Assembly: GCA_900313745.1 (NCBI GenBank)
Contig: OMSM01000327.1
Span: forward strand, 1 to 14,892
Source: an uncultured Lachnospiraceae bacterium
GTDB taxonomy: Bacteria > Bacillota > Clostridia > Lachnospirales > Lachnospiraceae
Reading direction: 5' to 3'
Length of the DNA: 14,892 nucleotides
In this document: one piece after another, positions 1-7,561 of the stretch
How the letters are laid out: every line of letters starts with the position of its first letter
How positions within the stretch are numbered: position 1 is the stretch's first letter
Notes under the pieces: generated by a model
Databases searched by the model: none
What the model saw: only the letters and a program-made list of their open reading frames with translations
Told to the model about the DNA's origin: nothing
Position numbers and translations under genes: made by a program

Positions 1-535
1 CGTTAAGCAGTTCCGCCGTGCGTTCCTCTGCCCGGCGGCGCGCACTGCCGCTGCAGCCGTCCAGGTGGCTCAGAATGATTTTCCCCGCATTGGCCGCCTG
101 GGCCGCGATGAGATATCGCTGTTCCGCAGACTCGGGGATTTCGGGAGCCGAAGCGTCAACGACTGCCGCGACGCTTCCCGGCTCATACCAGGAATCCAGA
201 GGCTCGTCACGAAGCACATCGAAGAACTCGTCCGGATCAAAAACTCCCGAGGGCTCCACGATCACCCGGTCATAACCGGTCATGGAGAGGGCGATCAGTT
301 TTGTCCTGAACCTCCTTAAGTGCGTGGCGTGATCATCGCCTCCGATGACCATCTCGATTCCGCACCGTTCCCCTTCCAGGCCGCCGAGAAGGACGCGGTC
401 GATGTTCACCGCGCCGTAATCATTCTCGAGGATGCCTACCCTAAGCCCGTTCTTTATGAGATATCCGGCGTATTCCCTGATAAACGAGGTCTTTCCCGAT
501 CCGAGAAAGCCGGTGACGAGATCAACCTTAATCAT
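1..535 (-). CDS. G3E (CobW/HypB/UreG-type) P-loop GTPase, C-terminus outside window
   Basis: 178 residues are visible, and the gene runs off the left edge. A Walker A motif, GFLGSGKTS (residues 9-17), is followed by ILENDYGAVNID (35-46), EPSGVFDP (94-101) and VVDA (125-128), the usual order in the G3E family, whose members mostly act as metal chaperones or cofactor-insertion GTPases. The family's CxCC metal-binding motif is not seen: the equivalent stretch (about 64-76) reads IGGDDHATHLRRF. The guanine-recognition NKxD position is degenerate (SHLD, 156-159). The ATG at 533-535 overlaps the murF stop by 8 bases and no strong Shine-Dalgarno sequence precedes it, so translation is probably coupled to murF. 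The family assignment is firm. Substrate, metal and partner are unknown, and the operon context (ddl, murF) does not settle them. Confidence 0.85.
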   Translation of the reverse strand, partial: MIKVDLVTGFLGSGKTSFIREYAGYLIKNGLRVGILENDYGAVNIDRVLLGGLEGERCGIEMVIGGDDHATHLRRFRTKLIALSMTGYDRVIVEPSGVFDPDEFFDVLRDEPLDSWYEPGSVAAVVDASAPEIPESAEQRYLIAAQAANAGKIILSHLDGCSGSARRRAEERTAELLN

Positions 536-2015
536 TGCCGGCCCCGAGCGCCTCCGCCTTTTCCCGGATATACGATGTGAGTTCCTCCAGGGCCATCCCC
601 CTGGACGCCTTTACGAGGAATGCGGTATCCGGCCTCACAAGCCCGTCCAGCACCGCCTTTGCCGACGCCTTGTCGGGGCAGTGGTATACCTCGGGCCCGC
701 GCCTTCCCGGAGCGGAATTCACCCGGATCTCCCCGAGTGCCGCCTCGCTTCTTGCTTCCTTCGCCGCTTCGGCGATAAACTTCGACGCGGCTCCCACCGC
801 GACCACAACGTCGATACCGGACTCTGCGGCCTTTTTCCCCACCATCCGGTGGAGTCTCTCCGTGTCCTCCCCAAGCTCGAACATGTCTCCGATCACCGCG
901 ACGCGCAGCGCGTCCTTTACGCGGGAGAGCGTCTCGATTCCGGCCGCCATGGACTGGGGATTCGCGTTGTAGGTGTCGTTATATACCGTGATTCCCTGCG
1001 GGAGGCGCAGGATCTCCATTCTCATTTTCGTGGGAGTATAGTCCCGGATCCCGCGGACGATTGCGCTGTCGGAGAGACCGTACTTCCTCCCTATGACGAC
1101 GCCCGCCAGCGCGGGATAGATCATATGACGGCCCGGGGACGGAACCTCGATACGAAGCCTGCGCTCCCCGGCACCGTCAGGCCGGGTGTCCACCGCGTCA
1201 AAACTGATCCCGTCCGGCGAGGAATCGTCGATCTCCTCCGCACGGAGCATGCAGTCCCTGCTCTCCCCTACGGTCACCGCCCTGAACCTGGAGGTAAACC
1301 CCGCGTCGCGGGCAAGTCCGGGCAGAAAATCATCATCGCCGTTGAGGACAGCGGTGCCGCCCTCTTTAAGCCCGGCGAAGATCTCGCACTTCGCGCGGAA
1401 GATATTCTCCCGGCTTCCCAGGTTGCCGATGTGGGCGTCGCCTATATTGGTGATTACTGCGTCCGTCGGCAGCGCGATCCGGGTAAGGTAGTCGATCTCC
1501 CCCGCGTGGTTCATCCCCATCTCCACCACGGCGGCCTCCGTCTCCTCATTCCAGGAGAGAATGGTTCTCGGCACCCCGATGTGGTTGTTATAGTTGCCCT
1601 CCGTCTTCGCCGCGTTAAATCCTTCGGAAAGCACTGAGGCAAGCATGTCCTTCATCGTGGTCTTGCCCACGGATCCGGTGACGCCGACCACGGGGATATC
1701 AAACCGCTTCCTGTACCACCTCGCAAGGTTGCCGGCTGCCTTCACCGTATCCTCCACCACGAGGTAGAACTTGCCGCTCCTCAGTTCCTCCGGGAGCTTC
1801 ATGACCACCGCCCCCGACGCACCGGCGGAAAGCGCCGCATCCACGTAGCGGTGCCCGTCGGAGTTCTCCCCGATATACGCGAAGAACACATCACCGGTTT
1901 TCACTGCCCTGTTGTCCGATACCGCGCCGGTCACCTGCGCGGAAAGATCCGCGTACCCGCCGGCTGTCACTCCGCCGGTTGCCTCGACAAGATCACCCAA
2001 AGTTATACTGGTCAT
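528..2015 (-). CDS. murF: UDP-N-acetylmuramoyl-tripeptide--D-alanyl-D-alanine ligase
   Basis: This cytoplasmic ATP-dependent ligase joins D-Ala-D-Ala to UDP-MurNAc-tripeptide, completing the pentapeptide precursor of peptidoglycan. Its 495 residues are slightly longer than the usual roughly 450. An N-terminal substrate domain (NSDGHRY, 51-57) is followed by the ATP-binding central domain with P-loop GVTGSVGKTT (111-120), GNYNNHIGVP (140-149), EMGMNHAGEID (165-175), ITNIGDAHIG (188-197) and FRAKCEIF (206-213), where K209 sits at the position normally carbamylated in Mur ligases. The C-terminal domain has YNDTYNANP (345-353), GDMFELG (376-382) and KASRGMALE (469-477). The ATG at 2013-2015 overlaps the ddl stop as ATGA and has GGGGGAG just upstream. 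No key residue appears to be missing. Being next to ddl is typical, because Ddl supplies its substrate. Confidence 0.97.
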   Translation of the reverse strand: MTSITLGDLVEATGGVTAGGYADLSAQVTGAVSDNRAVKTGDVFFAYIGENSDGHRYVDAALSAGASGAVVMKLPEELRSGKFYLVVEDTVKAAGNLARWYRKRFDIPVVGVTGSVGKTTMKDMLASVLSEGFNAAKTEGNYNNHIGVPRTILSWNEETEAAVVEMGMNHAGEIDYLTRIALPTDAVITNIGDAHIGNLGSRENIFRAKCEIFAGLKEGGTAVLNGDDDFLPGLARDAGFTSRFRAVTVGESRDCMLRAEEIDDSSPDGISFDAVDTRPDGAGERRLRIEVPSPGRHMIYPALAGVVIGRKYGLSDSAIVRGIRDYTPTKMRMEILRLPQGITVYNDTYNANPQSMAAGIETLSRVKDALRVAVIGDMFELGEDTERLHRMVGKKAAESGIDVVVAVGAASKFIAEAAKEARSEAALGEIRVNSAPGRRGPEVYHCPDKASAKAVLDGLVRPDTAFLVKASRGMALEELTSYIREKAEALGAGND

Positions 2016-3094
2016 CTTACTCCCCCGCAGTTCCTTAAGCCGTCCTCTACTATGCGCTCACAGAGCTCCCCGTAGGAGATTCCCACCGCTGCCGCTTCCT
2101 GCGGAACCAGGCTCGTGGGGGTCATGCCCGGAAGCGTGTTCACCTCCAGGAACCATGCCCGGTCTTCCGCGTCCACGATGAAATCGGACCGGGAGTAGGT
2201 CCTCAGCCCCATCGCCTCATGTACCTTGAGCGCGGTCTCCCGCATGGCGTTCTCCACCGCCCCGCTGCAGCGTCCCGGGCAGATTTCCTCGGTCGCCCCG
2301 GCCTTGTACTTATTGGAATAGTCGTAAAAACTCGTCCTCGGAGCGATCTCCACCGAGGGAAGAGCCCTGCCCTCCAGCACGCCGCAGGTAAACTCCCTGC
2401 CCTCGATGTACTGCTCGACGAGGATGTCGTCTCCGTAGGCGAGACATGCGGCAACAGCAGGCTTTAAGTCTTCTTCCTTCTTAACTATATACACACCGAC
2501 GGAGGACCCGCCTGTCGGCGTCTTCACCACGCAGGGCACCGCGTTCTCCGAGGCGATGCGGTCCACATCCTCCGGGCCGACCCCCCGGTACTGCTTCCAG
2601 TCCGGCATCCGGATTCCCATGGGCTTCATAAGCTGCTTCGTTGTAAGCTTGTCCATTGCCATGGCGGCGCCGAGATACCCGGACCCGGTATAGGGGATTC
2701 CCATCATGTCAAAGGTCGCCTGTACCCTGCCGTCCTCCCCGTTCATCCCGTGAAGCCCGATGAAAACAATGTCCGCCGCCCGGCAGATCTCCAGAACGCC
2801 TTCCCCGAAGAGGGACGGGCTCTTAAGCCTGCGGGACTCCCTCACAGCCTTAAGGTCCGGCGCGATGCCGTCGAACACCACCGGCTTAAGCTCCGGAAGC
2901 TCCCGGAAAAGTTTTGACGGGTCGGCGATGATCCCGCTGTCCATATCCTCCAGCCCGAGAAACAGATCTACCAGCACCGCGCGGTGGCCCCGCTCCCTTA
3001 AAGCCCCGCAGATCTTGGTTCCGGAGGAGAGCGAGATCTTCCTCTCGGTGCTTAACCCTCCGCAGAGGACTACAATGTTCAGCTTATTATCCAT
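2012..3094 (-). CDS. ddl: D-alanine--D-alanine ligase
   Basis: This ATP-grasp ligase makes the D-Ala-D-Ala dipeptide used by MurF. With the start at 3094 it has 360 residues. Motifs are STERKISLSSG (15-25), HGMNGEDGRVQ (115-125), AMDKLTTKQ (146-154), the glycine-rich ATP loop GGSSVG (195-200), FYDYSNKY (256-263), R302 in RSDF, and EVNTLPGMT (317-325), which holds the Mg-binding Glu/Asn. Tyrosines in FYDYSNKY and the absence of a VanA-like omega loop point to D-Ala-D-Ala rather than D-Ala-D-lactate specificity, which is an inference. The N-terminal domain carries about 50 extra residues (roughly 45-100) compared with short proteobacterial DdlB. I chose ATG 3092-3094 because AGGAG (3106-3110) lies 11 bases upstream and homology begins there. 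An open frame continues to 3328 but crosses the divergent promoter region and looks non-coding. Confidence 0.96.
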   Translation of the reverse strand: MDNKLNIVVLCGGLSTERKISLSSGTKICGALRERGHRAVLVDLFLGLEDMDSGIIADPSKLFRELPELKPVVFDGIAPDLKAVRESRRLKSPSLFGEGVLEICRAADIVFIGLHGMNGEDGRVQATFDMMGIPYTGSGYLGAAMAMDKLTTKQLMKPMGIRMPDWKQYRGVGPEDVDRIASENAVPCVVKTPTGGSSVGVYIVKKEEDLKPAVAACLAYGDDILVEQYIEGREFTCGVLEGRALPSVEIAPRTSFYDYSNKYKAGATEEICPGRCSGAVENAMRETALKVHEAMGLRTYSRSDFIVDAEDRAWFLEVNTLPGMTPTSLVPQEAAAVGISYGELCERIVEDGLRNCGGVR

Positions 3095-3133
3095 AACCGG
3101 TAATACTCCTGCTTTCTTTACGTAATATAGGTT

Positions 3134-3144
3134 AGTATATACCA
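3134..3144 (-). promoter_or_regulatory. Candidate extended -10 promoter for ddl-murF-GTPase operon
   Basis: On the minus strand the sequence TGGTATATACT fits an extended -10 element about 40 bases upstream of the ddl ATG, in an A/T-rich gap between the divergent ddl and degV genes. No good -35 box is visible at 16-18 bases. Confidence 0.4.
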
Positions 3145-3179
3145 AATCCGGGGAAAACGGCGACATTACTCCACCTCGT

Positions 3180-3210
3180 TTGGCAGAACCGTCCGATTCT
3201 ATGGTACAAT
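3180..3210 (+). promoter_or_regulatory. Candidate sigma-A promoter for the DegV-family gene
   Basis: TTGGCA (3180-3185) and TACAAT (3205-3210, within ATGGTACAAT) are separated by 19 bases, slightly longer than ideal. The ATG follows 33 bases after the -10. It faces away from the ddl promoter, giving a divergent promoter pair in a 148-base gap. Confidence 0.6.
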
Positions 3211-3242
3211 GCAGTTTAGTTCTTAAGACGAGGTAAGCTTTC

Positions 3243-4106
3243 ATGTCATATGCTGTTTTTGCGGACGGCAGCGCCAATCTGCCGCAAAGCATGCTGAAGG
3301 GCATCACTCTTCTTCCCTGTGAGTACACCCTCGACGGTGTACCGCATACCTACCTCGGGGACGTGGATCATTTCGACGGGCATGCATACTATGAAAAGCT
3401 GAGAAAAGGGGCGTCCGTAAAGACCACCCTGCTGAATACCCAGCTCTTTCTCGATCATTTCACGCCGGTCCTTGAGTCCGGGACGGACGTTATCTATGTC
3501 TCCATGAGCTCAGGTATCAGCGGGACATGGAACGCCGCGAGACTTGCCGCGGAGGAACTGATGGAGCGCTTCCCGGACCGTTTCGTCCACATTGTTGATT
3601 CCCACGGATGCGGCTTCGGAAGCGGGCTGCTCGCCGTTCACGCGGCGGAGCTCTCCGAAGAGGGGCTGAGCGCAAGGGAAGCTTCCGTCACCCTTGATGA
3701 AGAAGTCCCGCACATGTGCCAGTACTTTACTGTGGACGACCTGAATTTCTTAAAGAGAACAGGCCGGGTGAGCGGAGTGACCGCAGGGATCGGGACCATC
3801 CTCAACATCAAACCGATCCTCTACGGCACCGCGGACGGGCAGATCGTCTCCTGTGCGAAGGTCCGCGGAAGGAGCCGCTCCATCGACGCGATCGCGGAGA
3901 AGTACAGGAAGAAATTCCTCTACGGCCTGAAGCAGACAGTGTGCATCTCCCACGGGGACTGCATTGAGGATGCGCTTAAGCTCGAGCAGAAGGTAAAGGA
4001 GATCACTCCGGACGTTCCGGTGGTGATCTGCGAGCACGAGCCCTTCTCCGGCTCGCACGTCGGTCCGGGGATGCTCGCGCTGTTCTTCCGGGGAACCGAG
4101 CGCTGA
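3243..4106 (+). CDS. DegV family protein (fatty-acid-binding, FakB-like)
   Basis: The 287 residues match the usual length of the DegV/FakB family. These two-domain cytoplasmic proteins bind a single fatty acid, and in Gram-positives they present it to the FakA kinase for phosphorylation and entry into phospholipid synthesis. Visible family features are the N-terminal FADGSANLP (6-14), the lipid-head-group loop SMSSGISGTW (87-96), VDSHG (118-122), DDLNFLKRTGRVS (165-177), LNIKPIL (187-193) and the C-terminal signature GSHVGPGMLALFF (270-282). The ATG at 3243 has GAGG about 10 bases upstream. No fakA gene is in the window, so the FakB role is an inference, and several DegV paralogues per genome are common in Clostridia. 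It is divergent from ddl and not co-transcribed with it. Confidence 0.93.
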   Translation: MSYAVFADGSANLPQSMLKGITLLPCEYTLDGVPHTYLGDVDHFDGHAYYEKLRKGASVKTTLLNTQLFLDHFTPVLESGTDVIYVSMSSGISGTWNAARLAAEELMERFPDRFVHIVDSHGCGFGSGLLAVHAAELSEEGLSAREASVTLDEEVPHMCQYFTVDDLNFLKRTGRVSGVTAGIGTILNIKPILYGTADGQIVSCAKVRGRSRSIDAIAEKYRKKFLYGLKQTVCISHGDCIEDALKLEQKVKEITPDVPVVICEHEPFSGSHVGPGMLALFFRGTER

Positions 4107-4386
4107 GAGCTTGCCGCAGGTGCGGGCAGGCCCCGGAAAACCGGCGCTTTCCGGCAGGAATCCGGACAGAGGAGGAAAGATATCCCTCTTTTGGCTATAG
4201 TATTCATTAATGCTTTCGCATAAAATATATAGAAGGTACGGTTTGTTCCGACAGTTTTCCGGAATAAACCTGCTGATATTCAGTACAACTCTGTGCTGCT
4301 CCGCGCGCGGGAACCGCCCGGATTCCGGCAGCAGCCCGGGCATACGGCGAAGCACAGGCAAAAAATCTCATAAACGGAGGGAAAAC
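4107..4386 (+). other. Intergenic region between degV-like gene and acidic secreted gene
   Basis: No gene is supported here. Two weak hairpins follow the DegV-type gene: CCGGAAA/TTTCCGG (4133-4139/4148-4154) without a T-run, and AGAGG/CCTCT (4168-4172/4185-4189) ending in TTTT. Either could end the upstream transcript, but neither is convincing. A promoter candidate lies at 4203-4231. The open frame that reaches back from the next gene to 4210 has no Shine-Dalgarno sequence and would bury the signal peptide. Confidence 0.5.
4203..4231 (+). promoter_or_regulatory. Weak candidate promoter for the acidic secreted protein gene
   Basis: TTCATT (4203-4208) and TATATA (4226-4231) are spaced by 17 bases in the only A/T-rich part of the gap. 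The -35 match is poor (3 of 6). It would leave a leader of about 150 bases. Confidence 0.3.
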
Positions 4387-5703
4387 ATGAAAAAAGCATT
4401 CAGAAGACTGGCTGTGGTCATGTCGGCTGTGCTTGCCCTGAGCTTCGTGCTCTTCGGCAGCATGACCTCGATCAAGGCTCAGGCGGCGGAAAAGGCCCGC
4501 GCAACCTATGAGGACGCAGGCTTCTATGAGATGACCTACATCTCTGCCGACGACGAGGAACTCACCACCGATGATCTCGAGGAGTACGGAATCATCGCCG
4601 GACTGGTCCTGAACGAGGACGGAACCGGATTCCTGTATCTTGCCGACGACATCACCGAGTTCACCTGGCAGGATGGACAGATCACCGCTGACGGCGAGGT
4701 AATTGAGTACAATTACCGCCGCGATACCATCACCCTTGAGGAAGACGATGAAGAGTCCCACATCATCATGAAGTTCACCTTAAGCGATGAAGAAGCCCCC
4801 ACCATCGACGATATCCTCGCGTACTACGAGGACATGTACGGCGAAGGCTATGACGACGGCGGCGAGGACGACGGCGGCGACGATTTCAGCGACTGGTCCG
4901 ATTTCGGTTACACCGACAGCAGCTACGTCCGCGTGGACAACGTTGAAGATTTCATCAACGCGATCCAGGACAACGCGACGATCGTTCTGGAGCCCGGCGT
5001 CTACAACATCTCCGAGTATCTCGAGGATGCCGATCTGGATGCTTTCGACTGGGATGCCTATGATAACGATGAGGATTATGCTTCTGAGAGCTACGGTCTT
5101 CTCGTTGACGAGGTTTTCGACGGCGAGCAGCTCATCGTCTTCAACATCGACAATCTGACCATCATGAGCGCGGACAAGAATGATCCCGCCGAGATCGTTG
5201 TCGATCCCCGCTACGCGAACGTCTTCACCTTCTGCGACTGCGATACCCTTGAGCTCGACCATGTCGTGCTCGGCCACAGCGACGGCGACGGCTCCTGCAC
5301 CGGCAACGTCATCGGTATTGACTACAGCTGGTACGTCACCCTGAACGGCTGTGAGCTCTACGGCTGCGGCGCCTACGCGTTCGACATCGAAGACAGCATG
5401 TACATCAATATCAATGACTGCGATCTCCACGACTGCACCTACGGCGTCGCGACGATCGCGGACACCTACGAGACCTACTTCAAGTACTGCGACATCCACG
5501 ACTGCGAAGAGTTCACGATGTTCGAGCTTTCCTGGTCCGAGGTCAACTTCTACGCCAGCAGCTTCGAGGCTCTGGACGGCGAGCTCATCACCCTGGATGA
5601 CTACAGTGCTGCCAAGTTCCTTGCCTGCACGTTCGACGACGACGCCCAGGATTCCATCGACGACGCAGTTGATGCCTACGAGGGCCTGGTAACGGTCGAC
5701 TGA
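4387..5703 (+). CDS. Secreted, highly acidic right-handed parallel beta-helix protein
   Basis: 438 residues. The start has GGAGG 6 bases upstream and opens a Sec signal peptide: basic MKKAFRRL, a hydrophobic core, and likely cleavage after AQA (31-33). There is no lipobox, LPXTG or C-terminal membrane anchor, so it is probably released or loosely wall-bound. Residues about 40-130 form a beta-rich domain (LNEDGTGFLYL, FTWQDGQITADGE) like small domains common in clostridial secreted proteins and lipoproteins. A Tyr/Asp/Gly hinge (about 146-178) leads to a beta-helix. The last coils repeat every 23 residues, with GCELYGC (321-327), DCDLHDC (344-350) and YCDIHDC (367-373). By hand count the mature chain has about 108 Asp/Glu against about 10 Lys/Arg. 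The fold resembles pectate-lyase-like helices, but I see no catalytic set. The function is unknown; glycan or divalent-metal binding is only a guess. Confidence 0.85.
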   Translation: MKKAFRRLAVVMSAVLALSFVLFGSMTSIKAQAAEKARATYEDAGFYEMTYISADDEELTTDDLEEYGIIAGLVLNEDGTGFLYLADDITEFTWQDGQITADGEVIEYNYRRDTITLEEDDEESHIIMKFTLSDEEAPTIDDILAYYEDMYGEGYDDGGEDDGGDDFSDWSDFGYTDSSYVRVDNVEDFINAIQDNATIVLEPGVYNISEYLEDADLDAFDWDAYDNDEDYASESYGLLVDEVFDGEQLIVFNIDNLTIMSADKNDPAEIVVDPRYANVFTFCDCDTLELDHVVLGHSDGDGSCTGNVIGIDYSWYVTLNGCELYGCGAYAFDIEDSMYININDCDLHDCTYGVATIADTYETYFKYCDIHDCEEFTMFELSWSEVNFYASSFEALDGELITLDDYSAAKFLACTFDDDAQDSIDDAVDAYEGLVTVD

Positions 5704-5748
5704 CGGATAAGCCTCTCCGGCTGACCGCCGCATACTGAACAAAATAAG

Positions 5749-5788
5749 AAAACATCCGGAAACGCGGAAACGTTTCCGGATGTTTTTT
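5749..5788 (+). terminator. Strong rho-independent terminator, possibly bidirectional
   Basis: Perfect arms AAACATCCGGAAACG (5750-5764) and CGTTTCCGGATGTTT (5771-5785), extendable by a base, enclose a 6-base loop and are followed by T5783-5788. It sits 46 bases after the acidic protein's stop. An A-rich stretch on the left (5740-5752) gives a T-rich tail on the minus strand, so it can also end the convergent ABC exporter transcript. Confidence 0.92.
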
Positions 5789-5833
5789 CTTACAGGGATA
5801 AGGCCGGATTACTTTGAACGACCCGCGTTCTCT

Positions 5834-7561
5834 CTATACCGCCTCATTAAACTGCGCGTTGTACAACTCTGCGTAGAACCCGCCCTTTTCGATCAGTGAC
5901 TCGTGATCGCCCTGCTCCTCGATCTTTCCGTCCCGCATGACCAGGATCCGGTCCGCATTCCTGATTGTCGAGAGCCTGTGGGCGACGACAAAACTGGTCC
6001 TGCCCTCCATCAGCGTCCGGAAGGCCTCCTGGATCTGCAGCTCGGTTCGGGTATCGATGCTGGAGGTCGCCTCATCGAGGATGAGCATCGGAGGAAGCAG
6101 CAGCATGACTCTCGTGATGCATAAGAGCTGCTTCTGCCCCTGGCTCAGGGACTCGTCCGTGATGAACGTGTCCAGGCGGTCGGGCAGACGGCGGATGAAT
6201 TCCCAGCTGTGAGCCTTCTTCGCCGCCTCGATAATCTCCTCTTCCGTCGCCTCCGGCCTTCCGAAGGCAATGTTCTCCCTTACGGTCCCTTCCTTAAGCC
6301 AGGTCTCCTGCAGCACCATCCCGTAATTCTTCCTGAGCGACCCGCGGGAGACTGTCCCGATCTCCTGCCCGTCCACGGATATGCTTCCCCTGTCCACATC
6401 ATAGAACCGCATCAGCAGATTGATCAGCGTCGTCTTGCCGCAGCCGGTGGGGCCTACGATAGCCACTGCCATTCCGGGCTCCGCATGGAAATTGAAATCC
6501 TTTATCAGCTCGTGTGTCTTGTCGTAGGAGAAATCCACACCCCGGATATCGATCTCCCCGCCGCCGGGGACAAGTTCTTCCTCCGGATCCGGACTCTGTG
6601 GCTCCGCCTCAATAAGCTCAAACACCCTCGCCGCGCATGCCAGGGTGTTCTGAAGCTCGGTCACCACCGAGCTGATGTCGTTGAACGGCTTCATATACTG
6701 GCTCGCGTAGGACAAAAGGACCGTGAGCCCGCCCACGGTAAGCCCGCCGCCGATGATCCTTGCGGCGCCGATGAGCGCTACCAGGGCGTAGATCACGTTA
6801 TTGACCGCTCTGGTTGACGGGTTGGTAAGTGAGCTGTAGAACACCGCTTCCCTGGAGTATCCACGAAGTTTCTCATTGATCTCCGCGAAGCGCAGGGAAG
6901 CGCGCTTCTCATATCCGAACGCCTTGACCACCTTCACATTGCCGACCATTTCATTGATCAGTGCGGTCAATTCTCCCCGTGTCGTTGTCTGCTTCCGGAA
7001 CATGGCAAACGACCGCGACGCGATGAATCTCGCCACGAGGAAGCTCACCGGGGTGAGAATGATGACCGCCAGTGTGATCGCAATATCCCTGGAGAACATG
7101 AACATCAGGGTAACCGCGATCGTGACAACTCCGGCAAAAAGCTGGGTGAAGCCGAGCAGCAGCCCGTCCGAGATCTGATCGGTGTCCGCAATCACCCTCT
7201 GTACGATATCCCCCGCGCTGTGGGAGTCCAGATAGGAGAGCGGAAGTTCCTGTATCCTCCTTATCGCCCTCGCCCGGATATCCCGGACTGTGTGGTAGGC
7301 GAGCCTGTTGTTGATGAGATTCATCGCAAACGACACCGCCGCCCCGGCAATAACCAGAATAAGAATGCGCCGAAGACAGCCGGCCACGAGGGCAAAATCC
7401 ACATTTCCTCTGCCAATGATCCCGTCGACGGCCTCTCCGAAGAGCACAGGGACATAGAGCTGCAGCACGACCGAGACGGCGGACATGGCAATGCTGAGCG
7501 CCAGCAGGAGGCGGTAGCGGCCGATCACCGCAAGAACCTTTCGAAGTGTCGCAGTGCTCAT
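5834..7561 (-). CDS. ABC exporter half-transporter, canonical-site subunit (BmrC/BmrD-like)
   Basis: 575 residues: an exporter-type transmembrane domain (about 1-310, six hydrophobic segments, basic coupling regions) fused to an ATPase domain. The ATPase domain has Walker A GPTGCGKTT (370-378), Q-loop Q418, signature LSQGQ (472-476), Walker B MLILDEA (492-498) with catalytic E497, and H-loop H528. The Walker B glutamate and histidine are intact but the signature is off-consensus (Q for G). This is the expected pattern for the subunit that contributes the catalytic Walker motifs to the active site of a heterodimer. The ATG at 7559-7561 overlaps the stop of its partner as ATGA, so 1:1 translation is likely. 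It acts in the cytoplasmic membrane, exporting drugs, lipids or peptides. The substrate cannot be told from sequence. Confidence 0.94.
   Translation of the reverse strand: MSTATLRKVLAVIGRYRLLLALSIAMSAVSVVLQLYVPVLFGEAVDGIIGRGNVDFALVAGCLRRILILVIAGAAVSFAMNLINNRLAYHTVRDIRARAIRRIQELPLSYLDSHSAGDIVQRVIADTDQISDGLLLGFTQLFAGVVTIAVTLMFMFSRDIAITLAVIILTPVSFLVARFIASRSFAMFRKQTTTRGELTALINEMVGNVKVVKAFGYEKRASLRFAEINEKLRGYSREAVFYSSLTNPSTRAVNNVIYALVALIGAARIIGGGLTVGGLTVLLSYASQYMKPFNDISSVVTELQNTLACAARVFELIEAEPQSPDPEEELVPGGGEIDIRGVDFSYDKTHELIKDFNFHAEPGMAVAIVGPTGCGKTTLINLLMRFYDVDRGSISVDGQEIGTVSRGSLRKNYGMVLQETWLKEGTVRENIAFGRPEATEEEIIEAAKKAHSWEFIRRLPDRLDTFITDESLSQGQKQLLCITRVMLLLPPMLILDEATSSIDTRTELQIQEAFRTLMEGRTSFVVAHRLSTIRNADRILVMRDGKIEEQGDHESLIEKGGFYAELYNAQFNEAV

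Noticed and set aside
432..1637. A 401-codon open frame on the plus strand
   Set aside because: It lies antisense to murF and the GTPase gene, has no family features, and its length follows from the GC-rich codon pattern of the real genes.
3095..3328. 78-codon N-terminal extension of ddl
   Set aside because: It overlaps the divergent promoter and the degV-like gene, while the internal ATG at 3094 has AGGAG and starts at the normal Ddl beginning.
4210..4386. 59-codon N-terminal extension of the acidic secreted protein
   Set aside because: It has no ribosome-binding site and would place the signal peptide internally. The ATG at 4387 has GGAGG at good spacing.
4780..5742. A 320-codon open frame on the minus strand
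   Set aside because: It is the mirror of the Asp-rich acidic gene (GAC/GTC read backwards gives Val/Asp/Ile repeats). It has no good ribosome-binding site and crosses the terminator.
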